From positions 26,832-90,831 of the forward strand of contig CAJUFA010000013.1 of the NCBI GenBank assembly GCA_910585725.1: a stretch of DNA of 64,000 nucleotides. Reading direction: 5' to 3'. Within the stretch, counting starts at the first letter, position 1. Every line of letters begins with the position of its first letter. The notes below the pieces were generated by a model. The model did not search any database and had not been told where the DNA came from. It saw nothing but the letters and a program-made list of their open reading frames with translations. A program made the translations under genes and the position numbers. This document shows, one piece after another, positions 50,474-59,558 of the stretch. The DNA comes from an uncultured Dorea sp. (GTDB lineage Bacteria > Bacillota > Clostridia > Lachnospirales > Lachnospiraceae).

Positions 50474-51967
50474 CTATATCCCGTTTCCGTTGAATAGTAT
50501 GGAATTTTTCTCATACTTTGCTTCAAATGTTGCCTGAATAGATAATTTCTTGAACTGTTTCATGTCTACGGAACCTACCATCACAGAGGTGTGGGCCTGA
50601 CAGCCTCTTAGTTTGGGAAGCTGGTCTAAAGCGAGCTGTGCGGTAGGGTCGGTGGCCGCGCTGACCGACAGGGCAATCAGGACTTCGTCTGTGTGAAGTC
50701 TGGGATTCTTGCTTCCCTGATAAAGGGTTTTTAATTTCTGTATTGGTTCGATCGCTTCCGGAGAAATGACATGAAGCTTATGGTCGATTCCCGCCAGCTC
50801 TTTTAATGCATTCAGAAGAAGAGCGGCGGAAGCGCCCAGAAGGTTCGAGGTCTTTCCGGTGATAATGCGGCCGTCATGAAGCTGGAGGGCGGCGGCAGGG
50901 CTATCGGTTTCTTTGGCGCGTTCAAGGGCGGCGTCTACGACCGGACGGTCATGAACCGTGATATCGGCCTGATTCATCAGCATTTCGATCTTGACAACTT
51001 CTGAGTCGGGGCAGGTACCAAAGAGCAGACGCTTTAAGGAATCATAATATCTGCGGAGTATCTCCTGGCGCGACGCTTCTCTGCACGCCTCGTCGTCACA
51101 GATACAGTTGCCCGCCATATTAACGCCCATATCAGTGGGAGATTTGTAAGGGCTTTTTCCGTAAATATGCTGGAACATCGCGTTCAGCACAGGGAAGATC
51201 TCCACATCCCGGTTGTAATTTACCGTAGTCTCGCCGTAAGCGTCCAAATGGAACGGATCGATCATATTGACGTCATTTAAATCGGCTGTGGCCGCTTCGT
51301 AGGCCAGGTTGACAGGGTGCTTTAACGGAATATTCCAGATAGGAAATGTCTCAAACTTGGCGTAACCGGCGGAAATCCCCCGTCGGTGTTCCTGATAAAG
51401 CTGAGATAGGCAGACTGCCATCTTGCCGCTTCCGGGACCGGGGGCAGTAACGACGGCGAGCGGGCGGGAAGTTTCTATATAATCGTTCTTGCCGTATCCT
51501 TCGTCGCTTACAATATAAGGGACGTTAGACGGATAACCGGGGATCACATAATGGCGGTATACTTTGATACCAAGTTTCTCCAGACGCGTCTTAAAGAGGA
51601 CGGCGCTTTCCTGGCCGCTGTATTTGGTGATTACCACGCTTCCCACGTAGAGACCTTGGTCTTGATATGCAGACATGAGGCGTAAGACGTCGGAATCATA
51701 AGTAATACCTAAGTCGCCCCTTATCTTGTTCTTCTCGATATCTTCCGCATTGATGGCGATAATGATCTCGGCCTGATCAGAAAGCTGCTTGAGCATCCGG
51801 AGTTTACTGTCCGGCTGAAAACCCGGAAGCACCCGGGAAGCATGATAATCATCGAATAATTTTCCGCCGAATTCCAGATATAATTTTTGACCGAATTGTT
51901 CGATACGTTCCCGGATATGGGAAGACTGCATCTGAAGATATTTTTCATTGTCAAATCCAATTTTCAT
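50474..51967 (-). CDS. DUF1846-family protein
   Basis: A 497-residue soluble protein. The family signature is seen in KIGFDNEKYLQMQSSHIRERI at the N-terminus, RVLPGF, VVTAPGPGSGKMAVCLSQLY near residue 180, and NYNRDVEIFPVL. The P-loop-like APGPGSGKMA could bind a nucleotide. The biochemical role of the family is unknown. ATG at 51967 follows GAGGGGATTT (minus strand); the longer frame from 51985 is not needed. It is transcribed alone from a promoter at 52048-52077. Confidence 0.92.
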   Translation of the reverse strand: MKIGFDNEKYLQMQSSHIRERIEQFGQKLYLEFGGKLFDDYHASRVLPGFQPDSKLRMLKQLSDQAEIIIAINAEDIEKNKIRGDLGITYDSDVLRLMSAYQDQGLYVGSVVITKYSGQESAVLFKTRLEKLGIKVYRHYVIPGYPSNVPYIVSDEGYGKNDYIETSRPLAVVTAPGPGSGKMAVCLSQLYQEHRRGISAGYAKFETFPIWNIPLKHPVNLAYEAATADLNDVNMIDPFHLDAYGETTVNYNRDVEIFPVLNAMFQHIYGKSPYKSPTDMGVNMAGNCICDDEACREASRQEILRRYYDSLKRLLFGTCPDSEVVKIEMLMNQADITVHDRPVVDAALERAKETDSPAAALQLHDGRIITGKTSNLLGASAALLLNALKELAGIDHKLHVISPEAIEPIQKLKTLYQGSKNPRLHTDEVLIALSVSAATDPTAQLALDQLPKLRGCQAHTSVMVGSVDMKQFKKLSIQATFEAKYEKNSILFNGNGI

Positions 51968-52047
51968 AAGTAAATCCCCTCGCATGTAACTTTTTTGATT
52001 ATATCCGACAGACAGTCCCGAAAAGGGACGCGCCCGTCGTCATTCAA

Positions 52048-52077
52048 AGTATACTACAAAACGCAGGGGATTTACAA
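52048..52077 (-). promoter_or_regulatory. promoter for the DUF1846 gene
   Basis: On the minus strand TTGTAA (52072-52077), 18-nt spacer, TATACT (52048-52053), about 80 nt before the start. Confidence 0.7.
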
Positions 52078-52163
52078 TCTTTTCATAGTCTTTTTTACAG
52101 ACCTTTGTACTTATGCCGATATCTCTGCATAAACTGCCGGATATGCACTGTTGCCGGCTATGC

Positions 52164-54191
52164 TTATTTGATGCTGAATTGTCTCAGCAGTCCGTTCAGA
52201 GTCTTTGCCTGATCAGACAATGTCTTGGAAACTTCGGCGCTCTTATCAGCGGCAGAAGAATTTGTCTGAACTGTTTCGGAAATTTCCTTAATTCCCGCCT
52301 CTATTGAAGTAATCATTTCAGACTGCTGAATGCTGGCGGATGCGATTTCATCCATCAGTTTCTTAATTGATTGGATACAGTCGGAAATAACCAGCATTGC
52401 AGATACCGCGTCGCCGGTAGACGCCGTTCCTGTTTTTATATCCTGAAGGGAACGGTCGATGAGTATCCCCGTACCCTGGGCTGCTTCTGCAGATCTTTCT
52501 GCAAGATTACGGACTTCTTCTGCAACCACCGAAAAACCTTTCCCGGCATCGCCTGCGCGGGCTGCCTCAATGGAGGCGTTCAGCGACAGGATATTTGTCT
52601 GAAAAGCGATGTCCTCGATTGTTTTGAGAATACCGCCGATCTGCGCGGAGGATTTGTCAATATTTGCTGTAGTTTCCGTAAGTTGTTTCATCTTTTCGTC
52701 TGCAGACTCGGCGAATCCTGTAGCTTTATCCACCAACTCGCTTGCGTCGCCGCAGCGAACCGCGCTGACCTGCACCTGGGAAGAAATAGTAGTTATATTA
52801 GATACAAGTCCGCTGATAGAGACCGTCTGTTCCAACGTTCCCTGAGACAGTGTCTGCGCCTCGGATGCAACCTGGTCTGCGCTTGTATCCACCTGATCTG
52901 CAATTTGGGAAATATCACGAAGCAGATGGGTGAGATTCCCCTGAATTGTTTTCAGGCTTTCTACAAGTGTTTTAAAATCGCCGATATAGTAAGCTTCATT
53001 CTTTACAACATCAACTGCAAAATTACCTTTCGCCATTTCTCCTAAGATCCGTCCGGCATCGTCGATAGTCTTGCGCATGTATGTGCAGACGTGATGTATG
53101 GTCTGGGCGATCAAACCGAGTTCGTCTGTTCTCCCGTAAAACGGATCTAAGTCTCTGTCGGCATGGAGATCCAGATTCCCCAGGTATTCGATGGCGCTTT
53201 CCATAAGCATAAGTTCTTTTCCTACTCGTCTCAGAATAAATACAGTGACAAGTATTACGGCGGCCGCCACCATCGCGCACAGAATTCCGACTAAGATCTT
53301 TACTTGAGTTACGGATTTGTAGACCTCCGCGGCGCTGGCGCGAACCATAAATACCCATCCGCGGTCTTTTAAATATTTGTAAACGGCAAGCTGCTTTTCT
53401 CCATTCTCATCCACATAAGAATGCGTGCCTACTTCTGTGCTTTGGTTTTTTTGGATCTTGCTTATAATCTTAAGAAAACCGTCGTCGGTTGTTTCTGTAT
53501 TCAGTAATTCCTCGTCCGGATGATAAAGATATACGCCTGTTTCCACATTTAAGAATATGTATTCACTGTAAGGCAGACCTTTTATCTCTAAGTTAAGCAG
53601 AGAATCCATCAGATGACTGGCGTAAACTCCGGCTCCCACATAGCCGATGCATCTTTCGTTTTCAAAAATCGGGTAATACATAGACAGGATCATGCTTCCT
53701 GTTCCCGGGGATTCCATGATTCCCAGATTAGTCAGCTGACGCTGGGATAATATCGTATTCTGAAATTCGGTCAGTGAATCTCCTGTTCGTGTAGTTATTC
53801 CGATAGCGCCTTCAGAAGTATGCGTCAGCACATAGGTATCCGGGGTGGCGATATAAAGCCCTTCAAAGATACCCTTAACAGCCGCAAAATCTTCGGTATA
53901 TTTCTGCGCCGAACTAAGCAGCTCCGGATTTTCAGGATTTTTAAGAAGATTATGAACTTCGTTGCCAAGCGCAAAGGCTTCCAGATATTCCTCTGCCGCC
54001 TCCACGTAGTCGCTTATAATAGAAGCCCTGGATTCCACGGCGTTTGTCATCTGGTTCGTAATATCATGCTTAACCATAGAAGCTGCATTTGAAGATACCG
54101 TAAGCCACAAAAGCAACATTCCCGCCAAAATAATCGCGGTTGTAATAATACTAATACGCGTAGCAAGTTTTCGATTAACCAGAAATTTCAT
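52164..54191 (-). CDS. membrane methyl-accepting chemotaxis protein with dCache-like sensor
   Basis: A 675-residue receptor. Membrane segment 1 is at about 11-32, an extracytoplasmic sensor of about 250 residues follows (resembling dCache, with YYPIFENERCIGYVGAGV and KQLAVYKYLKDRGWVFMVRAS), membrane segment 2 is at about 295-318, and a HAMP-like linker leads to the MCP domain. The tip reads FQTNILSLNASIEAARAGDAGK. It likely binds a small amphiphile such as an amino acid. It is the second chemoreceptor in the window and, unlike the first, is transmembrane. No cheA or fla genes are nearby. Confidence 0.95.
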   Translation of the reverse strand: MKFLVNRKLATRISIITTAIILAGMLLLWLTVSSNAASMVKHDITNQMTNAVESRASIISDYVEAAEEYLEAFALGNEVHNLLKNPENPELLSSAQKYTEDFAAVKGIFEGLYIATPDTYVLTHTSEGAIGITTRTGDSLTEFQNTILSQRQLTNLGIMESPGTGSMILSMYYPIFENERCIGYVGAGVYASHLMDSLLNLEIKGLPYSEYIFLNVETGVYLYHPDEELLNTETTDDGFLKIISKIQKNQSTEVGTHSYVDENGEKQLAVYKYLKDRGWVFMVRASAAEVYKSVTQVKILVGILCAMVAAAVILVTVFILRRVGKELMLMESAIEYLGNLDLHADRDLDPFYGRTDELGLIAQTIHHVCTYMRKTIDDAGRILGEMAKGNFAVDVVKNEAYYIGDFKTLVESLKTIQGNLTHLLRDISQIADQVDTSADQVASEAQTLSQGTLEQTVSISGLVSNITTISSQVQVSAVRCGDASELVDKATGFAESADEKMKQLTETTANIDKSSAQIGGILKTIEDIAFQTNILSLNASIEAARAGDAGKGFSVVAEEVRNLAERSAEAAQGTGILIDRSLQDIKTGTASTGDAVSAMLVISDCIQSIKKLMDEIASASIQQSEMITSIEAGIKEISETVQTNSSAADKSAEVSKTLSDQAKTLNGLLRQFSIK

Positions 54192-54270
54192 TTCAATTTC
54201 CCCCTACAACAATATTTCCTTTTTGAGAAAAAATATTATAACATATGTCGTTGTTAAATTCAATTATTCG

Positions 54271-54300
54271 AATTTAATAGAATTTAATAGAATTTAATAG
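54271..54300. repeat. three perfect 10-bp tandem repeats
   Basis: AATTTAATAG occurs three times without a gap (54271-54300), in the 330-bp gap between the chemoreceptor and ftsH genes. AT-rich and in register, it could bend DNA or vary in number. Confidence 0.85.
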
Positions 54301-54312
54301 AACAATATTTTA

Positions 54313-54344
54313 ACGGAGTCTTAACACGGAGTCTTGACGGAGTC
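54313..54344. repeat. three direct copies of ACGGAGTC
   Basis: ACGGAGTC at 54313-54320, 54326-54333 and 54337-54344, with 5- and 3-base spacers (TTAAC, TTG). The repeats lie between the AT repeats and the ftsH promoter. They could be a protein-binding array; no dyad is seen. Confidence 0.7.
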
Positions 54345-54467
54345 AGGGAGGAAGACGGCGATTCTGTGTAAAGCTTTGTTTTTTCCTGCGCTTTGTTAAA
54401 TTTCCATAAAAAGAATAAAATAAACCTGACTTATCGGTAAAAAAATAAATCATCGGTAATCTTTGTA

Positions 54468-54496
54468 TTGATTTCCCGAAAGGGTGTATTTATAAT
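54468..54496 (+). promoter_or_regulatory. promoter for ftsH
   Basis: TTGATT (54468-54473), 17-nt spacer, TATAAT (54491-54496). It contains potential upstream start codons, so translation must begin downstream at ATG 54522. Confidence 0.85.
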
Positions 54497-54521
54497 GGAA
54501 GGGAAGTACAGGAGGAAGAAG

Positions 54522-56468
54522 ATGGATAACCAGAATAACAATCAGAACAATAATAATCAGAATAACAGAAATCCGAATAATAGAAATAATAAGCAGGGGT
54601 TCTCTTTTATCATATTAGTCACGTTGATCACTTCGATCATGGTTATGGCTTTGTTTCAGTTCCAGGGAGCAGGTAATGATAACGAGATCAGTTATGATGA
54701 ATTTCTGGAGATGGTGGACGACGGTAAGGTAGAAGAGGTAGAGATCCAGAGCGGCAGAATCGTTATTACGGAGAAGAAAGAGAAAGGCCATAAGACTGCG
54801 AAGGAGTACTATACGGGCGTGGTGCGCGACGATTCGCTTGCGGAGAGGCTTGAGAAGGCGAATGTGAAGTTCAGCCAGCAGATTCCGGATACTACGTCCG
54901 CGATCATTGCTCAGACGGTATTCTCATTGATTCCGGTGGTGATCCTGGTGGGAGTCTTCGTCTGGATGACCAGGAAGATGTCGAAGGGCGGCGGCATGAT
55001 GGGAATCGGTAAAAGCAACGCCAAGATGTACGTGGAGAAGCAGACCGGCGTGACGTTCAGGGATGTCGCGGGGCAGGATGAGGCGAAGGAGTCTCTGCAG
55101 GAGGTGGTTGATTTCCTGCATAATCCGGGGAAATATACCAGCGTAGGCGCTAAGCTGCCGAAGGGAGCGTTGCTTGTCGGACCGCCGGGAACCGGAAAGA
55201 CTCTCCTTGCGAAAGCTGTGGCGGGAGAGGCAAAAGTACCATTCTTTTCATTGAGCGGTTCCGCGTTCGTAGAGATGTATGTAGGCGTCGGAGCATCCAG
55301 AGTCAGGGATCTGTTCAAGCAGGCGCAGCAGATGGCGCCCTGTATCATATTTATCGATGAGATCGACGCCATCGGTAAGAGCCGTGATAATCAGATGGGC
55401 AGCAATGATGAGCGTGAGCAGACGTTAAACCAGCTGTTGGCGGAGATGGACGGATTCGAGAGTAATAAGGGTCTTGTGCTGCTGGCGGCGACGAACCGAC
55501 CGGAGATCCTGGATCCGGCTCTTTTGCGGCCGGGACGTTTCGATCGTCGGATTGTTGTTGAAAAGCCGGACCTTAAGGGACGCGTGGATGTTCTGAAGGT
55601 TCATTCCAAGGACGTCCGTATGGATGAGACGGTGGACTTAGAAGCGATCGCATTGGCTACGAGCGGGGCGGTAGGCTCGGATCTTGCCAACATGATCAAC
55701 GAGGCGGCGATTACGGCCGTGAAGAAGGGAAGGACAGCCGTATCCCAGTCCGATCTCTTCGAGGCGGTGGAAGTCGTGCTGGTAGGAAAAGAGAAGAAGG
55801 ACCGGATCATGAGCCAGGAAGAGCGAAAGATCGTCTCCTATCATGAAGTCGGTCATGCTCTGGTGAGCGCGCTTCAGAAAGACGCGGAACCGGTACAGAA
55901 GATCACGATCGTGCCGAGAACTATGGGGGCGCTTGGTTATGTGATGCAGACGCCTGAGGAGGAGAAGTTCCTGAACACGAAGAAAGAGCTTCATGCAATG
56001 CTTGTCGGAATGCTGGCGGGACGCGCGGCGGAGGAGATCGTATTCGATACGGTCACGACGGGAGCTTCCAACGATATTGAGAAAGCGACGAAGGTAGCCA
56101 GGGCCATGGTGACCCAGTACGGAATGAGCGAGAAGTTCGGACTGATCGGCCTTGAGTCCATCCAGAACCGTTATCTGGACGGAAGACCGGTAAGCAACTG
56201 CGGTCAGGAGACGGCCTCGGAGATTGACAAAGAGGTGATGAAGCTTTTGAAGGATTCCTATGAGGCGGCGAAAGATCTTCTTAAAGGACATCGTAAAGCG
56301 CTGGATAAGATCGCTGCATTTCTGATCGAGAAAGAGACCATCACCGGCAAAGAGTTCATGGAGATTTTCCACGAAGTGGAAGGGATCAACCCGGACGATA
56401 AGAAGGAGAAATCCGAAGAACGTATTACCATGAATCCGGTTTCATTAGAAAAGACAGAAGAGAGTTAA
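54522..56468 (+). CDS. ftsH: ATP-dependent zinc metalloprotease FtsH
   Basis: FtsH is the membrane AAA+ protease that degrades damaged and regulatory proteins. The 648-residue protein has two membrane segments (about 27-44 and 128-150), Walker A GPPGTGKT at 220-227, Walker B in IIFIDEIDAIG, and the zinc motif HEVGH at 441-445. Its first 24 residues are almost all Asn and Gln, an unusual low-complexity lead before the first helix. ATG 54522 follows AGGAGG at 54510-54515; earlier in-frame starts fall within the promoter. uvrC follows after a hairpin. Confidence 0.98.
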   Translation: MDNQNNNQNNNNQNNRNPNNRNNKQGFSFIILVTLITSIMVMALFQFQGAGNDNEISYDEFLEMVDDGKVEEVEIQSGRIVITEKKEKGHKTAKEYYTGVVRDDSLAERLEKANVKFSQQIPDTTSAIIAQTVFSLIPVVILVGVFVWMTRKMSKGGGMMGIGKSNAKMYVEKQTGVTFRDVAGQDEAKESLQEVVDFLHNPGKYTSVGAKLPKGALLVGPPGTGKTLLAKAVAGEAKVPFFSLSGSAFVEMYVGVGASRVRDLFKQAQQMAPCIIFIDEIDAIGKSRDNQMGSNDEREQTLNQLLAEMDGFESNKGLVLLAATNRPEILDPALLRPGRFDRRIVVEKPDLKGRVDVLKVHSKDVRMDETVDLEAIALATSGAVGSDLANMINEAAITAVKKGRTAVSQSDLFEAVEVVLVGKEKKDRIMSQEERKIVSYHEVGHALVSALQKDAEPVQKITIVPRTMGALGYVMQTPEEEKFLNTKKELHAMLVGMLAGRAAEEIVFDTVTTGASNDIEKATKVARAMVTQYGMSEKFGLIGLESIQNRYLDGRPVSNCGQETASEIDKEVMKLLKDSYEAAKDLLKGHRKALDKIAAFLIEKETITGKEFMEIFHEVEGINPDDKKEKSEERITMNPVSLEKTEES

Positions 56469-56474
56469 ATATGA

Positions 56475-56573
56475 GGCTGTTGTAAAATGCGGCGATTCTG
56501 CACAGGGGGTTGTAAATATCACTTTAATTACACCATATGCCGTGTAGATTAGGCATTTTGCAGCGGCCTTTTT
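56475..56573 (+). terminator. long-loop terminator between ftsH and uvrC
   Basis: A 16-nt arm at 56475-56490 pairs with 56553-56568 with three wobbles, followed by TTTTT. The loop is 62 nt. It lies immediately upstream of uvrC and resembles the hairpin after glf. Confidence 0.75.
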
Positions 56574-56589
56574 GGATGGAGGGAAAACC

Positions 56590-58428
56590 GTGTTTGATAT
56601 TCAGGAGGAATTGAAGAAGCTTCCGGGCAGTCCGGGGGTCTATATTATGCATGACGAGAAGGATGATATCATCTATGTCGGCAAGGCCGTCAGCCTGAAA
56701 AACCGCGTGCGCCAATATTTTCAGACCAGCCGCAATAAGGGGATCAAGATAGAGCAGATGGTGACGCATATTACCCGTTTTGAATATATTGTCACAGATT
56801 CCGAATTGGAAGCATTGGTGCTGGAGTGCAATCTGATTAAAGAACACAGACCAAAATATAACACGATGCTGATGGACGATAAGACGTATCCGTTTATTAA
56901 GGTGACGGTGGACGAGCCTTATCCAAGGGTCATGCTGGCAAGGAGGATGCAAAAAGACAGGGCGAAGTATTTCGGACCATATACCAGCGCAGGCGCGGTG
57001 AAGGACACCATAGAACTGATACGGAAAGTATACAAGATCCGAGGCTGCAGCCGGAAATTGCCGAAGGATATGGGAAAAGAAAGACCCTGCCTGAATTATC
57101 ATATCCATCAATGTATGGCGCCCTGCCAGGGCTATATTTCCGAAGAGGATTATAAGAAGTCGATACAAAAAGCAATACATTTTCTGAACGGAGATTATGA
57201 TCTGATATTGAAGGAATTGGAAGAGAAGATGCAGGAGGCGTCGGAAGCTCTGGAGTTCGAGAAGGCGATCGAATACCGGGAATTGCTTAACAGCGTCCGG
57301 AAGATTGCGCAGAAGCAGAAGATTACGGATACGGCGGGGGACGACAGGGATATTCTGGCGGCGGCGGTAGAGGAAGAAGACGCGGTGGTTCAGGTATTCT
57401 TTATCCGGGGCGGCAGACTGATCGGGAGGGATCATTTCTATCTTAAGATTATTAAGGGAGAGAGCGAGGCGGAGATCTTATCCAGTTTTATTAAGCAGTT
57501 CTATGCCGGTACGCCTTATATTCCCGCGGAATTGATGCTGCAGGATGAGATAGACGATCTGGGAGTGATCGAAGAGTGGCTGTCGAAGAGGCGGGGGCGC
57601 CGGGTTCACTTGAGGGTTCCGAAGAAGGGAACGAAGGAGAAGCTGGTGGAGCTTGCGAAGAAGAACGCGGCGTTGGTATTAAGTACGGACAAAGAGCGTC
57701 TGAAGCGGGAAGAGGGAAGGACGATCGGAGCCGTAAAGGAGCTTGAGAAGCTGATCGGCATCTCCGGAGTCGTTCGGATGGAAGCTTATGATATATCCAA
57801 CACCAACGGATTTGCTTCGGTGGGTTCTATGGTAGTATATGAACGGGGGAAACCGAAACGCAACGATTACCGCAAATTCAAGATTAAAGGCGTGCAGGGA
57901 GCTGATGATTACGCCAGTATGGAGGAAGTGCTGACCCGCCGTTTTGAACATGGCATGCGTGAACAGGAGGAAGGAAAAGAACTTGGAGGCTTCACTTCGT
58001 TTCCGGATCTGATTCTTATGGACGGAGGCAAAGGTCAGGTAAACGTGGCGCTTAAGGTGTTGGAGCGGCTGAATCTTCATATTCCGGTATGCGGCATGGT
58101 CAAGGACGATAATCACCGCACAAGAGGGCTGTACTATCAGAATGAAGAGATATTGATCGACAAGAATGCGGAATGTTTCCGGTTGATCACACGGATTCAG
58201 GATGAGGCGCACCGTTTTGCGATCACATTTCACAGGCAGCTCAGAGGGAAGGGACAGGTGCATTCTATCCTGGACGATATACCGGGAGTCGGAGCTGCGA
58301 GAAGGAAAGATCTGATGCGTCATTTTGAGAATATAGAAGCGATTAAGAGCGCTACGGTGGAGCAATTGAAGGAACTTCCGTCGATGAATGAAAAATCAGC
58401 GCAGGATGTCTACAACTTTTTCCATTGA
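56590..58428 (+). CDS. uvrC: UvrABC excinuclease subunit C
   Basis: UvrC makes the two incisions in nucleotide excision repair. The 612-residue protein has the GIY-YIG nuclease domain at the N-terminus (GVYIMHDEKDDIIYVGKA), a UvrB-binding UVR motif near 200-235 (EEKMQEASEALEFEKAIEYR), an RNase H-like second nuclease domain (EAYDISNTNGFASVGSMV and LILMDGGKGQVN), and C-terminal helix-hairpin-helix motifs (IPGVGAARRKDLMRHF). A GTG at 56590 with GGAGGG at 56578-56583 is the start; a TTG at 56572 overlaps that site. hprK follows after 152 nt. Confidence 0.97.
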   Translation: MFDIQEELKKLPGSPGVYIMHDEKDDIIYVGKAVSLKNRVRQYFQTSRNKGIKIEQMVTHITRFEYIVTDSELEALVLECNLIKEHRPKYNTMLMDDKTYPFIKVTVDEPYPRVMLARRMQKDRAKYFGPYTSAGAVKDTIELIRKVYKIRGCSRKLPKDMGKERPCLNYHIHQCMAPCQGYISEEDYKKSIQKAIHFLNGDYDLILKELEEKMQEASEALEFEKAIEYRELLNSVRKIAQKQKITDTAGDDRDILAAAVEEEDAVVQVFFIRGGRLIGRDHFYLKIIKGESEAEILSSFIKQFYAGTPYIPAELMLQDEIDDLGVIEEWLSKRRGRRVHLRVPKKGTKEKLVELAKKNAALVLSTDKERLKREEGRTIGAVKELEKLIGISGVVRMEAYDISNTNGFASVGSMVVYERGKPKRNDYRKFKIKGVQGADDYASMEEVLTRRFEHGMREQEEGKELGGFTSFPDLILMDGGKGQVNVALKVLERLNLHIPVCGMVKDDNHRTRGLYYQNEEILIDKNAECFRLITRIQDEAHRFAITFHRQLRGKGQVHSILDDIPGVGAARRKDLMRHFENIEAIKSATVEQLKELPSMNEKSAQDVYNFFH

Positions 58429-58430
58429 TG

Positions 58431-58439
58431 TGCTATAAT
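58431..58439 (+). promoter_or_regulatory. extended -10 promoter for hprK
   Basis: TGCTATAAT at 58431-58439, just after the uvrC stop, is a perfect extended -10. No good -35 lies upstream, as is common for extended -10 promoters. The leader would be about 135 nt. Confidence 0.6.
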
Positions 58440-58580
58440 GAAGCGTGGGAAATATAAAAGAAATTAATAAAGGCTGTTGTCCATTCCCGGGCGTGAATAT
58501 TTGCTGAAGGGAAGCAGACTGCAAAGACAAATTTTCAGGCAGGACGCCAGGGGACGGTACAGTATTAGAAGGAGAAGTCA

Positions 58581-59507
58581 ATGGCAGGAAGAGTCGAGTT
58601 GAAGAAGGTCGTGGAAAAGATGAATCTTAAGAACCTTACGCCGAACGTAGAGTATGAGGATAAGAAAATTGAGATTCCGGATATTAACAGACCGGCTCTG
58701 CAGCTTACGGGGTATTTTGAGCATTTTGATTCTGACCGTGTACAGCTGATAGGGTATGTTGAATATACGTTTTTAGAGACGATGGATGAGGAGCATAAGA
58801 AGGAGATCTATAAGAAACTGCTGTCCTATCAGATTCCGTGTATCGTATTTTCCAGGAGTATGAAGCCTGAGCAGATGTTTCTTGAGATGGCCGAGGAGGC
58901 GGGCATCCCCATATTCAATACGGAGAAGAAGACGGCTCAGTTCACGGCGGAGATCATCCGGTGGCTGAATGTTCAGCTGGCGCCGTGTATCTCTATCCAT
59001 GGCGTGCTGGTCGATGTGTACGGCGTCGGCGTGCTGATCATGGGGGAGAGCGGCATCGGTAAGAGCGAGGCGGCGTTGGAACTGATCAAGAGGGGCCATC
59101 GTCTGGTCAGCGACGATGTCGTTGAGATACGTAAGGTCAGCGATGAGACTCTGGTGGGAACGGCGCCGGATATCACACGGCATTTTATCGAGCTGAGAGG
59201 AATCGGGATCGTGGATGTGAAGACGCTGTACGGAGTACAGAGCGTCAGGGAGACGCAGAATATAGATCTTGTCATCACATTGGAGGATTGGGATAAAGAG
59301 AAGAAGTATGACAGGCTGGGAATGGAAGAGGAGTACACGGAATTTCTGGGAAATAAGGTCGTATGTCATCAGCTTCCGATCCGCCCGGGACGGAATCTTG
59401 CGATTATCGTCGAGACGGCGGCGATCAATTACCGGCAGAAGAAGATGGGATATAACGCGGCGCAGGAGTTATACAAGCGTGTCCAGCAGAATCTTGCAAA
59501 GAAATGA
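58581..59507 (+). CDS. hprK: HPr kinase/phosphorylase
   Basis: HprK phosphorylates Ser46 of HPr under glucose-rich conditions and controls carbon catabolite repression. The 308-residue protein has the Walker A GESGIGKS at 155-162 and the following HPrK signature AALELIKRGHRLVSDDVVEI. A further motif, ELRGIGIVDVKTLYG, is also typical. The start has AGAAGGAG at 58568-58575. ptsH and ccpA are not in the window. A ROK glucokinase follows after 51 nt, fitting a role in glucose use. Confidence 0.97.
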   Translation: MAGRVELKKVVEKMNLKNLTPNVEYEDKKIEIPDINRPALQLTGYFEHFDSDRVQLIGYVEYTFLETMDEEHKKEIYKKLLSYQIPCIVFSRSMKPEQMFLEMAEEAGIPIFNTEKKTAQFTAEIIRWLNVQLAPCISIHGVLVDVYGVGVLIMGESGIGKSEAALELIKRGHRLVSDDVVEIRKVSDETLVGTAPDITRHFIELRGIGIVDVKTLYGVQSVRETQNIDLVITLEDWDKEKKYDRLGMEEEYTEFLGNKVVCHQLPIRPGRNLAIIVETAAINYRQKKMGYNAAQELYKRVQQNLAKK

Positions 59508-59558
59508 TGATGCGGCATAAAATAATAAAATAAATCATGACAGGAGGTACCAGCAGAG

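Noticed and set aside
54468..54521. Upstream start codons for ftsH at 54468 and 54495
   Set aside because: Both lie in the -35/-10 promoter elements, so they would not be transcribed.
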